64,000 bases of DNA from Streptomyces sp. ICBB 8177 (GCF_003144095.1 NZ_NSKH01000023.1:606964-670963); one strand, 5' to 3'. Positions 1 to 8,134 are shown, numbered from the stretch's first letter. Program-made: numbers and translations. Notes: generated from the letters alone by a model not told the origin.

Positions 1-261
1 GACGGTGCCGTCGATCTCCCGGTCGAGTCCGGCCAGCACCCGCAGCAGGGTGCTCTTGCCGCAACCGCTGCGACCGAGCAGCGCGACGAACTCGCCCGGC
101 GCGACGTCGAGCCGCAGGTCGTCCAGGACCGGCCGGTCGCCGAAGCGCCGCGTGAGCCCCTCGACCCGGACCACCGCGTCCGCAACCGCCGACTCCACCG
201 GTTCGGCCGGCTCGACGTGCTGGTGACGGGGCGTCACTTTCCCGTGAATGTCGGTCGCCAT
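1..261 (-). CDS. ABC transporter ATP-binding protein, SsuB/TauB type (3' part lies outside the window)
   Basis: This is the N-terminal part of the ATPase that powers the neighbouring SsuC-type permease; the rest runs off the window start. A basic N-terminal tail leads into a [17 protein letters not shown] strand pattern and a Walker A loop, GRSGCGKST, about 65 residues in. That is the normal order for an ABC ATPase. The ATG at 261 overlaps the permease by 28 bp. A GTG at 237 would give the common 4-bp GTGA overlap, so the exact start is unsettled. Either way it is translationally coupled to the permease. By family, nitrate/sulfonate/taurine ATPases sit at the cytoplasmic face and hydrolyse ATP for uptake. 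The sulfonate assignment is inferred from the permease and the upstream cysteine leader peptide, since the substrate-binding protein is not visible. Confidence 0.85.
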   Translation of the reverse strand, partial: MATDIHGKVTPRHQHVEPAEPVESAVADAVVRVEGLTRRFGDRPVLDDLRLDVAPGEFVALLGRSGCGKSTLLRVLAGLDREIDGTV

Positions 262-1115
262 TGCAGCAGCAGCCTTTCGAGGAGACGGACGATCAGGTCG
301 GCGATCAGGCCGAGGAAGGCGTAGACGACCAGGCAGACCACGATGACGTCGGTGCGGAAGAACTCCCGCGCCTGGTCCATCAGGAAGCCGATGCCGTTGT
401 CCGCGTTGACGGTCTCGCCGAAGACCAGCGCCAGCCAGGCGGTGGCCAGCGCGTACCGCAGGCCGGTCATCGCCCCCGGCAGCGCACCGGGCAGCAGGAC
501 GTGGCGGATCAGGCCCCAGCGGGACAGCCCCAGCGAGGTGCCCGCTTCGATCAACTGCTCGTCCACACCCCGTATCCCGGCGTAGACGTTGAGGTAGAGG
601 TGGAAGGCGACACCGAGCGCGATCAGGGTGATCTTGGGTGTCTCGCCGATGCCCAGCCAGATGATGAACAGCGGGATCATCCCGACGAACGGCACCGCCC
701 GCAGCATCTGCACCGTGGCGTCGATCAGGTCCTCGCCCAGCCGGGACAGCCCCGACAGCAGCCCGAGCGCGGTCCCGATCACCGCCCCGAAGACCAGACC
801 GATGGCGACGCGGCGCAGCGAGACCGCCATGGCGGACGGCAGCGTGCCGTCCGAGGTCAGGTCCCAGGCGGTACGGGCGATGGTGGCGGGCGACGCGAGG
901 ATGCCGGACCCCAGGACTCCGGTGGCGCTGAAGACCTCCCACAGCGCGAGCAGCAGCACCGGGCCGCTGGTGCGCCGCAGCCAGCGGGGGACGGAGCGCC
1001 GCCTGGTGGCGACGGAGACCACGGGCTCGAGATCGACGCCCTGGCGGTCGGTGGATATGGGGGATATGTCGGAACGTTCGGAGTGTGGCGTGGGCAGCGC
1101 GGTGCCGGCGCTCAT
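234..1115 (-). CDS. ABC transporter permease, SsuC/TauC family (aliphatic sulfonate/nitrate type)
   Basis: This is the membrane channel subunit of an aliphatic-sulfonate-type importer. After a 55-60-residue cytoplasmic N-terminus rich in Arg and Ser there are about six hydrophobic segments. They include [18 protein letters not shown] near the start and [18 protein letters not shown] at the end. The coupling (EAA) loop is visible as [21 protein letters not shown] chose the ATG at 1115 because AGGAG stands 7-8 bases before it; an in-frame start 24 bases upstream lacks such a site. The gene ends in a short overlap with the ATP-binding gene. The mRNA leader carries a 27-codon cysteine-type leader ORF, which points to sulfur control. 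Substrate specificity within the SsuC/TauC/NrtB family cannot be read from the sequence. Confidence 0.88.
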   Translation of the reverse strand: MSAGTALPTPHSERSDISPISTDRQGVDLEPVVSVATRRRSVPRWLRRTSGPVLLLALWEVFSATGVLGSGILASPATIARTAWDLTSDGTLPSAMAVSLRRVAIGLVFGAVIGTALGLLSGLSRLGEDLIDATVQMLRAVPFVGMIPLFIIWLGIGETPKITLIALGVAFHLYLNVYAGIRGVDEQLIEAGTSLGLSRWGLIRHVLLPGALPGAMTGLRYALATAWLALVFGETVNADNGIGFLMDQAREFFRTDVIVVCLVVYAFLGLIADLIVRLLERLLLQWRPTFTGK

Positions 1116-1220
1116 GAAAGGGCTCCTGACGGAGGGCAAGGGGGTGCGCGCACCGGCGCGTACGCGGGCGCGGAACTCAGCGGCGACGGGCCGTGAGGAG
1201 GAAGAAGAGGGAAAAGGGCG
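1116..1220 (-). promoter_or_regulatory. Leader region between the leader peptide and permease: pyrimidine tract, palindrome and permease ribosome site
   Basis: After the leader stop the transcript has an almost pure C/U tract (about 1220-1195) containing CUCCU (1200-1196). A perfect 12-bp palindrome, GGTGCGCGCACC (1143-1154), follows, then the permease Shine-Dalgarno AGGAG (1127-1123). CUCCU could pair with AGGAG. No uridine-run terminator is visible. A role in attenuation or translational control is inferred. Confidence 0.4.
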
Positions 1221-1304
1221 TCAGCGGCCGCGACGACACGCGGAAGAGGCCACCCGCAGCAGGTCGATGTGCCCGCGCGTGGTGAGAAGGGCTGAACGCG
1301 ACAT
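1221..1304 (-). CDS. Leader peptide (27 aa) of the actinobacterial sulfur/cysteine type
   Basis: This is a 27-codon ORF, 105 bp upstream of the permease start. It reads MSRSALLTTRGHIDLLRV, then ASSACRRGR and a stop. It has the (M)RxALLTxRxHIDLxRVxSxxC pattern of the putative leader peptides that precede sulfur-assimilation and cysteine genes in streptomycetes. The single cysteine codon (residue 23) sits five codons before the stop. No Shine-Dalgarno precedes the ATG. Instead a -10 box lies 7 bases upstream, so the transcript probably starts at the ATG. Directly after the stop the RNA is a pyrimidine tract (1220-1193). Family knowledge supports a cis-acting regulatory peptide; the mechanism (Cys-responsive attenuation or coupling) is inferred. 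Confidence 0.8.
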   Translation of the reverse strand: MSRSALLTTRGHIDLLRVASSACRRGR

Positions 1305-1311
1305 GCGCCAG

Positions 1312-1341
1312 AACGTAGCGACGCGCGCTGAGCCGGGTCAA
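1312..1341 (-). promoter_or_regulatory. Promoter of the leader peptide/ABC operon, giving a leaderless transcript
   Basis: On the minus strand a TTGACC -35 (1341-1336) and a TACGTT -10 (1317-1312) are separated by 18 bp. The -10 ends 7 bases before the leader ATG at 1304, so transcription should begin at or next to the start codon. Confidence 0.6.
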
Positions 1342-1419
1342 TGGGTGTCTCGTCAGGCGGACGGCGCGTCTTGGGCCAGGGATGGCCCTGCGGACTGTCC
1401 CGGACCGTCGCCGGGGTGG

Positions 1420-1995
1420 TCAGTGCCGCGGCCGTGAGCGCGGGCCCGGATCCTCCCCGGACACCGCTCCCGGTTCCGCCGCCGGGTCCGCGGCCGTCGT
1501 GCCCGGGGCAGCCGTGCGGGACGCCGCCGCGTTCGCGGCGACCGCGCCGACCAGCGGCAGCATGCGCGAGCGCACACGTTCGCGCAGGACGACCTCCGTG
1601 CGCGTGCGGACCACGCCGGGCATCCGGATGACCAACTGGATCACGTCCTCCAGGTGCGTGTTGTCGCGGGCGGCCACCCGGGTCAGCAGGTCGCCGCCGC
1701 CGGTGACGGAGAACGCCTCGATGATCTCCGGCACCGCGGCGAGCCGTTCACCGACGTCGTCCAGGTGGCCCTGGGTCACCTCGATGTGCACGAACGCCAG
1801 CACCGGGTGGCCCAGCGCGGCGGGCGACAGCCGGGGCCCGTAGCCGGTGATCACCCCGTCACGCTCCAGCCGGTCCAGCCGTGCCTGTAGCGTCCCGCGC
1901 GCCACGCCGAGGATGCGCGCGTACTCCCGAACGCTGGTGCGGGGCTGCTCCAGCAGCAGCCGCAGGATCCTGGCGTCCAGCACGTCCACAGCCAT
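1420..1995 (-). CDS. Lrp/AsnC family transcriptional regulator
   Basis: This is a 191-aa feast/famine regulator. The N-terminal winged helix-turn-helix covers about residues 3-52 (DARILRLLLEQPRTSVREYA, then VARGTLQARLDRLERDGVITGYG). The ligand-sensing alpha/beta RAM domain (about 62-145) includes IIEAFSVTGGGDLLTRVAA. An Ala/Pro/Arg-rich tail of about 40 residues extends beyond the usual family length of about 150. AGGAGG stands 10 bases before the ATG. The intergenic DNA towards the FUSC gene holds an inverted repeat, GGCTCA (2047-2052) and TGAGCC (2070-2075), that could be an autoregulatory site. Lrp proteins bind DNA as oligomers and respond to amino acids. The target is unknown; the divergent FUSC gene is the obvious candidate by position only. 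Confidence 0.88.
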   Translation of the reverse strand: MAVDVLDARILRLLLEQPRTSVREYARILGVARGTLQARLDRLERDGVITGYGPRLSPAALGHPVLAFVHIEVTQGHLDDVGERLAAVPEIIEAFSVTGGGDLLTRVAARDNTHLEDVIQLVIRMPGVVRTRTEVVLRERVRSRMLPLVGAVAANAAASRTAAPGTTAADPAAEPGAVSGEDPGPRSRPRH

Positions 1996-2266
1996 GGGCC
2001 AGCGGCCTCCTCGCGGTCGATGGGAACCAGGATCGACTGTACCAATGGCTCAGTCGGTCGGCGGTCACTTGAGCCGCTGACCCAGTGGGTGCTTTCCTGG
2101 GGGCGTCGATGGCGTTGCGCAGGGCCCACGGTCGGGACGGCGACGGAGCCGCCCGCGCCCCGCGGCGCTACAGGCGTACCCGCGCGACCGCCCCCCACCG
2201 GCCGCCTTCGGGACGCGCCCGTTCCACGTGTCCGTACACCGCTCGTGATCCCGGGGGAACCCACCG

Positions 2267-3772
2267 TTGAAGAGGATGTTCGTCGCGCCCGACCCGGGGC
2301 GCGCCCGGCTGCGGGCCGGCCTGCGCGCCGTCGTCGGCATCGGCCTGGCCTGCGCCGTCGACCTGCTCGCCGGACTGCCGCTGACCGCCGTCGTGGCGGG
2401 CGGACTGGCCGCGCTGCTCGCCCTCTTCACCGTCGCCGACCCGGGCGTCGGCAGGCAGGCGCTCACCACCGCGCTGCTTCCCGTCGTCGGCTATCCCGTG
2501 CTCGCGCTCGCCGCGGTCCTCGACCCGTACCCGCCCGCCCGGGACGCGGCCTTCCTGGCGGTGGTCTTCGCCGGTGTCTACGCCCGCCGGTGGGGGCCGC
2601 GCGGACACGCACTCGGGGTCTTCGCGTTCATGATGTTCTTCACGGCGCAGTTCGTGAAGGCGCAGGCCGGGCAGCTTCCCGAACTGGTCGTCGCGCTGAG
2701 CCTGGGGCTCGCCTGCGCCGCCGTGGTGCGCTTCGGCCTCTGGTGCTACGAGCGCGGGCTGCCGCTGCCGCCCGTCGTCACCCACGAGGAGCCCGGCGGG
2801 CTGCGCAGGCCCACCACCCGGCAGGCCTTCCAGGCACTGGCCGCCGCCGCCTTCGCGCTGGGCGTCGGTGAACTGGTCTCCGGCGCCCGCTGGTACTGGG
2901 CGGTCGCCGCGGCCTGGTGGGTCTTCGTCAACACCGCCTCCCGGGGCGAGACGCTGGTGCGCGGCTTCCGCCGGTTCCTCGGCACCGTGCTCGGCATGGT
3001 GGCGGGTCTCGCCGTCGCGCTGCCGGTGGGCGGCGCGCCGGTACCGACCGCCGTGCTGCTGGCGGTTTGCGTCTTCGGCATCTTCTACGCCGCGCCGGTC
3101 TCGTACAGCTGGATGATGTTCTTCGTGACGCTGCTGGCCGGACTGCTGTACGGGCTGATGGGGGTGCTGACCCCGGCGCTGCTGGTGCTGCGGGTCGAGG
3201 AGACGCTGGCGGGGGCGCTCGGGGCGGCGCTGGCGGTGGCGCTGGTGCTGCCGGTCACCACGCACGCGGCCACCGACGCCTGGATCCGGCGCGCGCTGCA
3301 CGCGGTACGCGACGCCACCACCGCGGTCGGCGCCCGCACGCCGCTGGAGCCGCACATCGCCCGGCTCGACCTGCTGCTGGGCCGGGTCCGGCTGTCGGTC
3401 GCCCCGCTGGTCCACCCGCTCAGCCCGCTGCGCGTGCGCAAGGAACGCGCGCGGCGGGTGCTGGCGCTGCTGGACGACTGCGCTCATCAGGTACGCGGTC
3501 TCGCGGCCGTGGTCGCGGAGCACGGCGACCTGGCGCACGGCGCCCACCCGGCGCACCACGAGCGGCTGCGCGCCGCCTGCGCCCGCGTCGAGGAGGCCGT
3601 CGCCCGCCTCGTCACCCCGCACGGGCCCGGTCAGGCCACGCGGTACGCCGTGGACCCGGTGCGCGAGGCGGCCGGCGACCCGGTGCTCGGCCACCTGCAC
3701 GCCCTGGAGCGCAGCCTGACCGCCCTGCACGCCCCGCTGCGCGCCGACGAACGCGAGCCCGTCGCCGCGTAG
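2267..3772 (+). CDS. FUSC family membrane protein (aromatic-acid/fusaric-acid-exporter-like)
   Basis: This is a 501-residue membrane protein of the fusaric-acid-resistance-like superfamily. Two sets of hydrophobic helices (about 17-160 and 188-330) are separated by a short cytoplasmic link with THEEPGGLRRPTTRQAFQAL. A hydrophilic, helical C-terminal region (about 335-501) follows. The second half carries the FUSC signature region (YWAVAAAWWVFVNTASRGET). The start taken is a TTG at 2267 with GGGGGA 8 bases upstream; an ATG three codons later has no spaced ribosome site. Relatives export aromatic carboxylic acids or are poorly characterised. It diverges from the Lrp gene, which may control it. 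Substrate unknown. Confidence 0.8.
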   Translation: MKRMFVAPDPGRARLRAGLRAVVGIGLACAVDLLAGLPLTAVVAGGLAALLALFTVADPGVGRQALTTALLPVVGYPVLALAAVLDPYPPARDAAFLAVVFAGVYARRWGPRGHALGVFAFMMFFTAQFVKAQAGQLPELVVALSLGLACAAVVRFGLWCYERGLPLPPVVTHEEPGGLRRPTTRQAFQALAAAAFALGVGELVSGARWYWAVAAAWWVFVNTASRGETLVRGFRRFLGTVLGMVAGLAVALPVGGAPVPTAVLLAVCVFGIFYAAPVSYSWMMFFVTLLAGLLYGLMGVLTPALLVLRVEETLAGALGAALAVALVLPVTTHAATDAWIRRALHAVRDATTAVGARTPLEPHIARLDLLLGRVRLSVAPLVHPLSPLRVRKERARRVLALLDDCAHQVRGLAAVVAEHGDLAHGAHPAHHERLRAACARVEEAVARLVTPHGPGQATRYAVDPVREAAGDPVLGHLHALERSLTALHAPLRADEREPVAA

Positions 3773-3885
3773 CCGCGCCCCCGGGCAGGCCGGCGGCACG
3801 CCCGCCCCGGAGCACCCGCGCCGGGCGGCCCGTACTAGCGTCTGGCGTACGGGACCACGCGAGGGCGAAGGGGACGGGAGCCGCG

Positions 3886-4947
3886 GTGAGCGAGAGCACG
3901 ACGGGCACACTCAGGGCGTACATCGGATCGTTCACCTCGGCGGGCGGGCACGGGGTCCTCGCGGCCCGCGTCGACCCGGTGACCGGCGCGCTGACCGCGA
4001 CACACGCCACCGCCGCCGTGCCCGATCCCTCGTACCTCACGCTGTCGCCCGACCGCGCGACGCTCTACGCGGTCAGCGAGCGTGAACCGGACGGCGCCGC
4101 CGCCGCGTTCACCCTGCACGACCCGGACGCGCCCGAGCCCGTCAGTACCCCGGTCCCGGTCGGTGGGGCCTCTCCGACCCACCTGTGCGTCGCAGACGGC
4201 CATCTGCTCACCGCCAACTACGGCTCCGGGAGCGTCAGTGTGCTCCCCCTGACGGAGGACCGCGCCGCCCCCGGCGCGCCCCGGCACGTCCTGCGCCACG
4301 AGGGCTCGGGCCCCGACCCGGACCGCCAGGAGGGCCCGCACGCGCACGCCGTGCTGCCCGACCCGGGCGGGCGGTGGGTGCTCACCGTCGACCTGGGCAC
4401 CGACGCGGTGCGGGTGTGCGCGCTGGACCCCGCCACCGGACGGCTCACCGTCCACCGCACCCTGGACCTGCCGCCCGGCACCGGCCCTCGTCACCTCACC
4501 TTCCACCCGCGCGGCCACCGCGCCTACCTGGTCGGCGAGTTGGCGTCCACGGTGACGGCGCTGGCCTGGGACGCGGACGCGGGGAGCCTGACGGTCTCGG
4601 ACTCGGCGGCCACCGTGCCGGGGAACGCGGGCGGCGAGGCCAACTACCCGTCCGAGGCCGTCGTCTCTCTTGACGGCCGCTTCCTGTGGGTCGCCAACCG
4701 GGGCCACGACAGCATCGCGGTTTTCACCCTGCGCGGGGACGGCGATCGCGTGGAGTTGACGGACACCGTGTCGTGCGGTGGCCGCTGGCCGCGCGACCTG
4801 GCGCTCGGCCCGACCGGCCGCCACCTCTACGCGGCCAACGAGCGCTCCGGTGACGTCACCTGGTTCGAGATCGACGCGGCCACCGCGGTCCCGCGCCGCG
4901 CGGGCTCGTTGCCCGCCCCCGCGGCCTCCTGTGTGACCTTCGCCTGA
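3886..4947 (+). CDS. Lactonase family beta-propeller protein (6-phosphogluconolactonase YbhE/Pgl type)
   Basis: This 353-aa protein fits the seven-bladed beta-propeller lactonase family. It begins with the typical AYIGSFTSAGGHGVLAARVD and shows repeated blade patterns such as PSYLTLSPDRATLYAVSE, GPRHLTFHPRGHRAYLVGEL and RDLALGPTGRHLYAANE. By family it hydrolyses 6-phosphogluconolactone or another sugar lactone in the cytoplasm. No signal peptide is seen. The GTG at 3886 was chosen because GGGAG lies 5-6 bases before it and the propeller starts at once after it. A TAGCGT -10-like box stands at 3836-3841. The gene is alone on this strand and is followed by a strong terminator hairpin. Confidence 0.85.
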   Translation: MSESTTGTLRAYIGSFTSAGGHGVLAARVDPVTGALTATHATAAVPDPSYLTLSPDRATLYAVSEREPDGAAAAFTLHDPDAPEPVSTPVPVGGASPTHLCVADGHLLTANYGSGSVSVLPLTEDRAAPGAPRHVLRHEGSGPDPDRQEGPHAHAVLPDPGGRWVLTVDLGTDAVRVCALDPATGRLTVHRTLDLPPGTGPRHLTFHPRGHRAYLVGELASTVTALAWDADAGSLTVSDSAATVPGNAGGEANYPSEAVVSLDGRFLWVANRGHDSIAVFTLRGDGDRVELTDTVSCGGRWPRDLALGPTGRHLYAANERSGDVTWFEIDAATAVPRRAGSLPAPAASCVTFA

Positions 4948-4973
4948 AGGATCGCCGAAGGCCGAAGGCCGAA

Positions 4974-5013
4974 GGGCCGCCGCACGCCACGGTGCGGTGG
5001 CGTACGGCGGCCC
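4974..5013. terminator. Bidirectional terminator hairpin between convergent genes
   Basis: A 17-bp stem (4974-4990 with 4997-5013) with one mismatch and a 6-base loop lies between the convergent lactonase and CbiX-like genes. There is no uridine tract, as is usual in streptomycetes. A triple GCCGAAG repeat precedes it. Confidence 0.75.
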
Positions 5014-5037
5014 TCCAGGTCCTTCGGGCGGGCGCGG

Positions 5038-5940
5038 TCAGTGCTGCGGCGCGCCCTGCGGCTGCTGCGGCGCGATGCCCAGCAGCGCCGCGTACTTCGA
5101 CAGCACCAGCTTGCCGACCGCCGGGTACGCGCCCAGCGGTTCCGCGGTGGCGACGCCCGCCTGCTCCGCGACGGCGGCGAGCAGGCCCTCGGGCAACTCG
5201 GGACCGATGACGCACGGCGCCAGCGCCAGCCGCTGCGACCCGGCGGCGCGCAACTGCTCGGCGGTCGCCGCGACAGCGCCCTCCACGTCCAGCCCGGCCG
5301 CCAGCACCGGCACCGCGAGGCGGGCGGCGAGCAGCAGCCCCGTCACGCCCGCCGCCTGCACGGCCTCCTCGCCGCCCACGGTGGCCAGGACGATGCCGTC
5401 CGCCGCCGTCGCCACGGTGAACAGCCGCGCCCGGTCGGCGCGCGCGAGCCCCACCTCGGACAGCCGCACGTGCAGCGCCTCGGCGAGCAGCGGGTGCGGG
5501 CCGAGCACGTCGGTCACCTCGGCCATGACGCCGCTGTCCGCGACCGCCTGCCCGATCCGGTCGAGCACCGCCGCCTCGGGGCCGGCCAGCAGCGGCACGA
5601 CGACCGCCACCGGCCCCTGGCCCTCGCGCTCCTCGGTGGCCGAGGCTGCCAGCACGTCGGTGAGCACCGGGAAGTCCCGTGGGTCCAGCCCCTCGACCCC
5701 GTCGGCGGCGTCCAGGTAACCGACCCGGGCGTCCAGACCGGACAGTTCGGACCGCGCGATGCTGATGACCTCGTCGACCAGCGAACGCGTCGCGGCCGTG
5801 GGGGTGCCGGGTATCGCCAGCACGAGCGCGGGCGCGCCCTGCGGGGCGGCCAGCGGCTCGGGACGCCGGTGCCGTCCGGGCTGTCGGGGGCGCGGCATGC
5901 GTACGGGCAGGCCAGGTGCGGGGCCAGTGGCTGAGCTCAT
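5038..5940 (-). CDS. Sirohydrochlorin chelatase (CbiX)-like protein with an altered active site
   Basis: This 300-aa protein has the two-domain layout of CbiX/SirB-type chelatases. An N-terminal half opens with ALVLAIPGTPTAATRSLVDE (about residue 38). A second half ends in the family-like pattern LALAPCVIGPELPEG then AYPAVGKLVLSKYAALLG. Family members insert cobalt or iron into sirohydrochlorin using histidines, the first in a conserved AHGS motif. Here that position reads IPGTP (P44), and no equivalent histidine is seen in the second half. I infer it has lost chelatase chemistry or does something else. The ATG at 5940 has only a weak ribosome site, so a later start is possible. The first 35 residues are Pro/Arg-rich and probably disordered. 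Confidence 0.65.
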   Translation of the reverse strand: MSSATGPAPGLPVRMPRPRQPGRHRRPEPLAAPQGAPALVLAIPGTPTAATRSLVDEVISIARSELSGLDARVGYLDAADGVEGLDPRDFPVLTDVLAASATEEREGQGPVAVVVPLLAGPEAAVLDRIGQAVADSGVMAEVTDVLGPHPLLAEALHVRLSEVGLARADRARLFTVATAADGIVLATVGGEEAVQAAGVTGLLLAARLAVPVLAAGLDVEGAVAATAEQLRAAGSQRLALAPCVIGPELPEGLLAAVAEQAGVATAEPLGAYPAVGKLVLSKYAALLGIAPQQPQGAPQH

Positions 5941-6077
5941 GGCCTCGCATGCTAACGGTTCCCCGGGGCCGGGCGCTCCCTCGGGTGCGGTGCCCGACCA
6001 CAGCGTCCCGGTGTATCCGGTTTTATCGGCTGTAGCCTCTCATCTGCGTAAACACCCGGCGCGAGGGCGGGAGCCGG

Positions 6078-7079
6078 TCACGCCCGCGCACGGTGCACGG
6101 TCAGCAGCGCGGGGTCCTCCTCGAGCGCCGGGCCCCCCTCGGCGAGCGCCGCGGCGATCCGCAGCGCACCCTGGAGCGGACCGGCCTCGGCGGTCACCAG
6201 CCGTACGCCGGGCAGCAGTTGGGCGGCCAGCTCCCGGACCGGAGCGAGCAGCGGTTCACCGATGCGGGTCAGCCCGCCGGTCAGCGCCACGTGACCGCCG
6301 CCCGGGCGGACCGCGGAGGCCGCCTCCACGATGTGACGGGCGGCCTCCCGCAGGATCCGCGCCGCGACCGGGTCGCCCTGCGCCGCGCACTCGGCGACCC
6401 GGGGCGCGAACGACGCCAGCACCGCGGGCCGGTCACTCCTCGGATACAGCTGTCCCGGCATGTGGGACGCCGGTCCGAACTCCGCCTCCAGGCACGCCAG
6501 CAGCGGCGCCGAGCCGCCCGGCCTGCCGTCGTACGCGCGCAGCGCAGACTCCAGCCCGGCACGCCCGATCCACGCGCCGCCCCCGCAGTCGCCGAGCAGG
6601 TGCCCCCAGCCGTCGGCGCGCCGCCACCCGGTGCCGTCCAGCGCGGTGCCCAGCGCGATCAGGCCGGTACCCGCCGCGACCACGGCGCCCGGGCGCACCC
6701 CGAGCGCGCCCGCGTACGCGGTCACCGCGTCCGCCGCGAGCGCCAGCCGCCGCACACCGACCGCCGAGCGCAGCGCCTCCGGCAGCCGTTCCCGCAGGTC
6801 GTCGCCGAGGGACGCCATCCCGGCGGCGCCGACGCAGGCGGTGACCACCTCGCCCGCGCCCGCGTTCGCCGTCAACCGGCCTACGAGAGGGTCCAGTTCG
6901 GCGAGGAACGCGGCGGCGTCGATGCCACGGGAGCCGGTGGGCACCGGACGCGCTCCGGCGCACGTCAGCACCGGGCCGGCGCCGTCCGCGCGCGCCAGTG
7001 CGCACCGCAGGCCCGAGCCGCCGGAGTCGACCCCGAGGACCCAGCCGGACGCCGGGGCCGGGTCCGGCCGCCCGGTCAG
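6078..7079 (-). CDS. BadF/BcrA-type ATPase, N-acetylglucosamine-kinase-like
   Basis: This is an ASKHA-fold kinase of about 333 aa. The first phosphate-binding loop is LGVDSGGSGLRCAL. Further motifs are CVGAAGMASLGDDLRE, AGTGLIALG and GWGHLLGDCGGGAWIGR, and the adenosine motif HVALTGGLTR lies near the C-terminus. Relatives phosphorylate N-acetylglucosamine or other amino sugars in the cytoplasm. The frame has no ATG, GTG or TTG near the domain start. The best initiation site is a CTG (7079-7077) that overlaps the upstream stop codon as CTGA and has AGGA six bases before it. That unusual start is inferred. It is coupled to the scramblase-like gene, with no clear functional link. Confidence 0.75.
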   Translation of the reverse strand: MTGRPDPAPASGWVLGVDSGGSGLRCALARADGAGPVLTCAGARPVPTGSRGIDAAAFLAELDPLVGRLTANAGAGEVVTACVGAAGMASLGDDLRERLPEALRSAVGVRRLALAADAVTAYAGALGVRPGAVVAAGTGLIALGTALDGTGWRRADGWGHLLGDCGGGAWIGRAGLESALRAYDGRPGGSAPLLACLEAEFGPASHMPGQLYPRSDRPAVLASFAPRVAECAAQGDPVAARILREAARHIVEAASAVRPGGGHVALTGGLTRIGEPLLAPVRELAAQLLPGVRLVTAEAGPLQGALRIAAALAEGGPALEEDPALLTVHRARA

Positions 7080-8107
7080 CGGCTGTCCTGCTTGAGCGCG
7101 GTGTCCACGGTCAGCGCGGAGGCGACCACCATGCTCAGCAGCGGGTCGGCCAGCGGCCGGTGGATCTGCAGCACGTAGTTGTCGGCCGTGGTGAAGACGG
7201 CCTTGGCGAAGCCCTCCCACGTCTTGGTGATCCGGGCGATCTCGGTGTCGGTGTGGTCGACGATCGCGAAGTTCCAGGCCCGCCAGTTCTCCGCCTTGAT
7301 GGCGCCGATCTGCTGACCGCCCACCATGAAGCCGAAGTTGATCTTGCCGATGGCGTTCTGCTGGACGATCTCGCCGAGCTGGGTGCCGTCCGGACGCTGC
7401 ACCAGCACCTTGGACTTGATGAACTTCGCCGGGCGGGTGAGCATCAGCACCGGCTGGCCGAAGGCGTCGCGCACCTCCAGCTTGTGCGTCATGAACTGGT
7501 CGTAGCTGGACAGGAAGCGCACGACCTTCTTGGCCGCGCTCTGGCCCACCTCGACGACCGCGCCGAGCTGGCGGCCGGACTGGTCGAAGACGCTGTACTC
7601 GTTGCTCACCTCGATGAGCTTCGCCTTCTGGTTGACCACCAGCACCGGTTCGGTGAACAGCGTGCCACCGCCGCCCTGCACAGGGCCGACGCCCGCCTGC
7701 TGCTGGACCTGCCACTGGATGCGGCCCGCGTCGGGCGCCGAGCCGACGTTCAGCTCCCAGGGGTTCTCCTTCTCCTGGGGAACGCCGCCCTGCGGGGCGT
7801 ACGCCTGTTGCGGGTGACCCTGCTGCGGAAAGCCCTGCATCCGCGGCTGCTGCGCCTGCTGGGGGAAGCCCTGTTGCGGCGCCTGCGCCGGAGCCTGCGG
7901 CATGTGCGCCGGAGCCTGCGGGGCCTGGGGCTGCGGCGGGACCGACGGCTGCGGGGCCTGCGCCTGGGCGGTCGCCTGCCGCGCCCCGGGCTGGGTACCC
8001 GCGTGCGTGTGCTCGGTCCACTGCGAACCGTCCCACCAGCGCAGCAGATTGGGCGTGCCGTGCGGATCCGCGTACCAGCCGGCGGGGATATTCGAATGCG
8101 TGGTCAC
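7076..8107 (-). CDS. DUF2510 plus phospholipid-scramblase/LURP-like domain protein
   Basis: This 343-aa protein has three parts. A short DUF2510 module (residues about 8-38, GWYADPHGTPNLLRWWDGSQ) is typical of actinobacterial membrane-associated proteins. A Gln/Pro/Ala-rich disordered linker follows (about 40-140). The C-terminal domain (about 150-340) resembles phospholipid scramblase/LURP-one proteins, with repeated beta strands such as LFTEPVLVVNQKAKLIEVSN and AIVDHTDTEIARITKTWEG. Such 12-stranded tubby-like barrels bind lipid in eukaryotes; bacterial roles are poorly known. Start is GTG at 8107. The stop overlaps the proposed CTG start of the downstream kinase. No transmembrane helix is obvious. 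Confidence 0.8.
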   Translation of the reverse strand: MTTHSNIPAGWYADPHGTPNLLRWWDGSQWTEHTHAGTQPGARQATAQAQAPQPSVPPQPQAPQAPAHMPQAPAQAPQQGFPQQAQQPRMQGFPQQGHPQQAYAPQGGVPQEKENPWELNVGSAPDAGRIQWQVQQQAGVGPVQGGGGTLFTEPVLVVNQKAKLIEVSNEYSVFDQSGRQLGAVVEVGQSAAKKVVRFLSSYDQFMTHKLEVRDAFGQPVLMLTRPAKFIKSKVLVQRPDGTQLGEIVQQNAIGKINFGFMVGGQQIGAIKAENWRAWNFAIVDHTDTEIARITKTWEGFAKAVFTTADNYVLQIHRPLADPLLSMVVASALTVDTALKQDSR

Positions 8108-8134
8108 GCCCGGCAGACTATCGCGCGGCCCCGG

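Noticed and set aside
2917-4947. A 676-codon open frame covering the FUSC gene and the lactonase
   Set aside because: Its first 320 codons lie antiphase to the FUSC gene and read as Arg/Gly/Ala-rich noise. Only the part from 3886 has a family match and a ribosome site.
6078-8036. A 652-codon frame joining the kinase to an N-terminal extension
   Set aside because: The extension runs out of frame over the scramblase-like gene and has no domain. The kinase fold begins right after the CTG at 7079.
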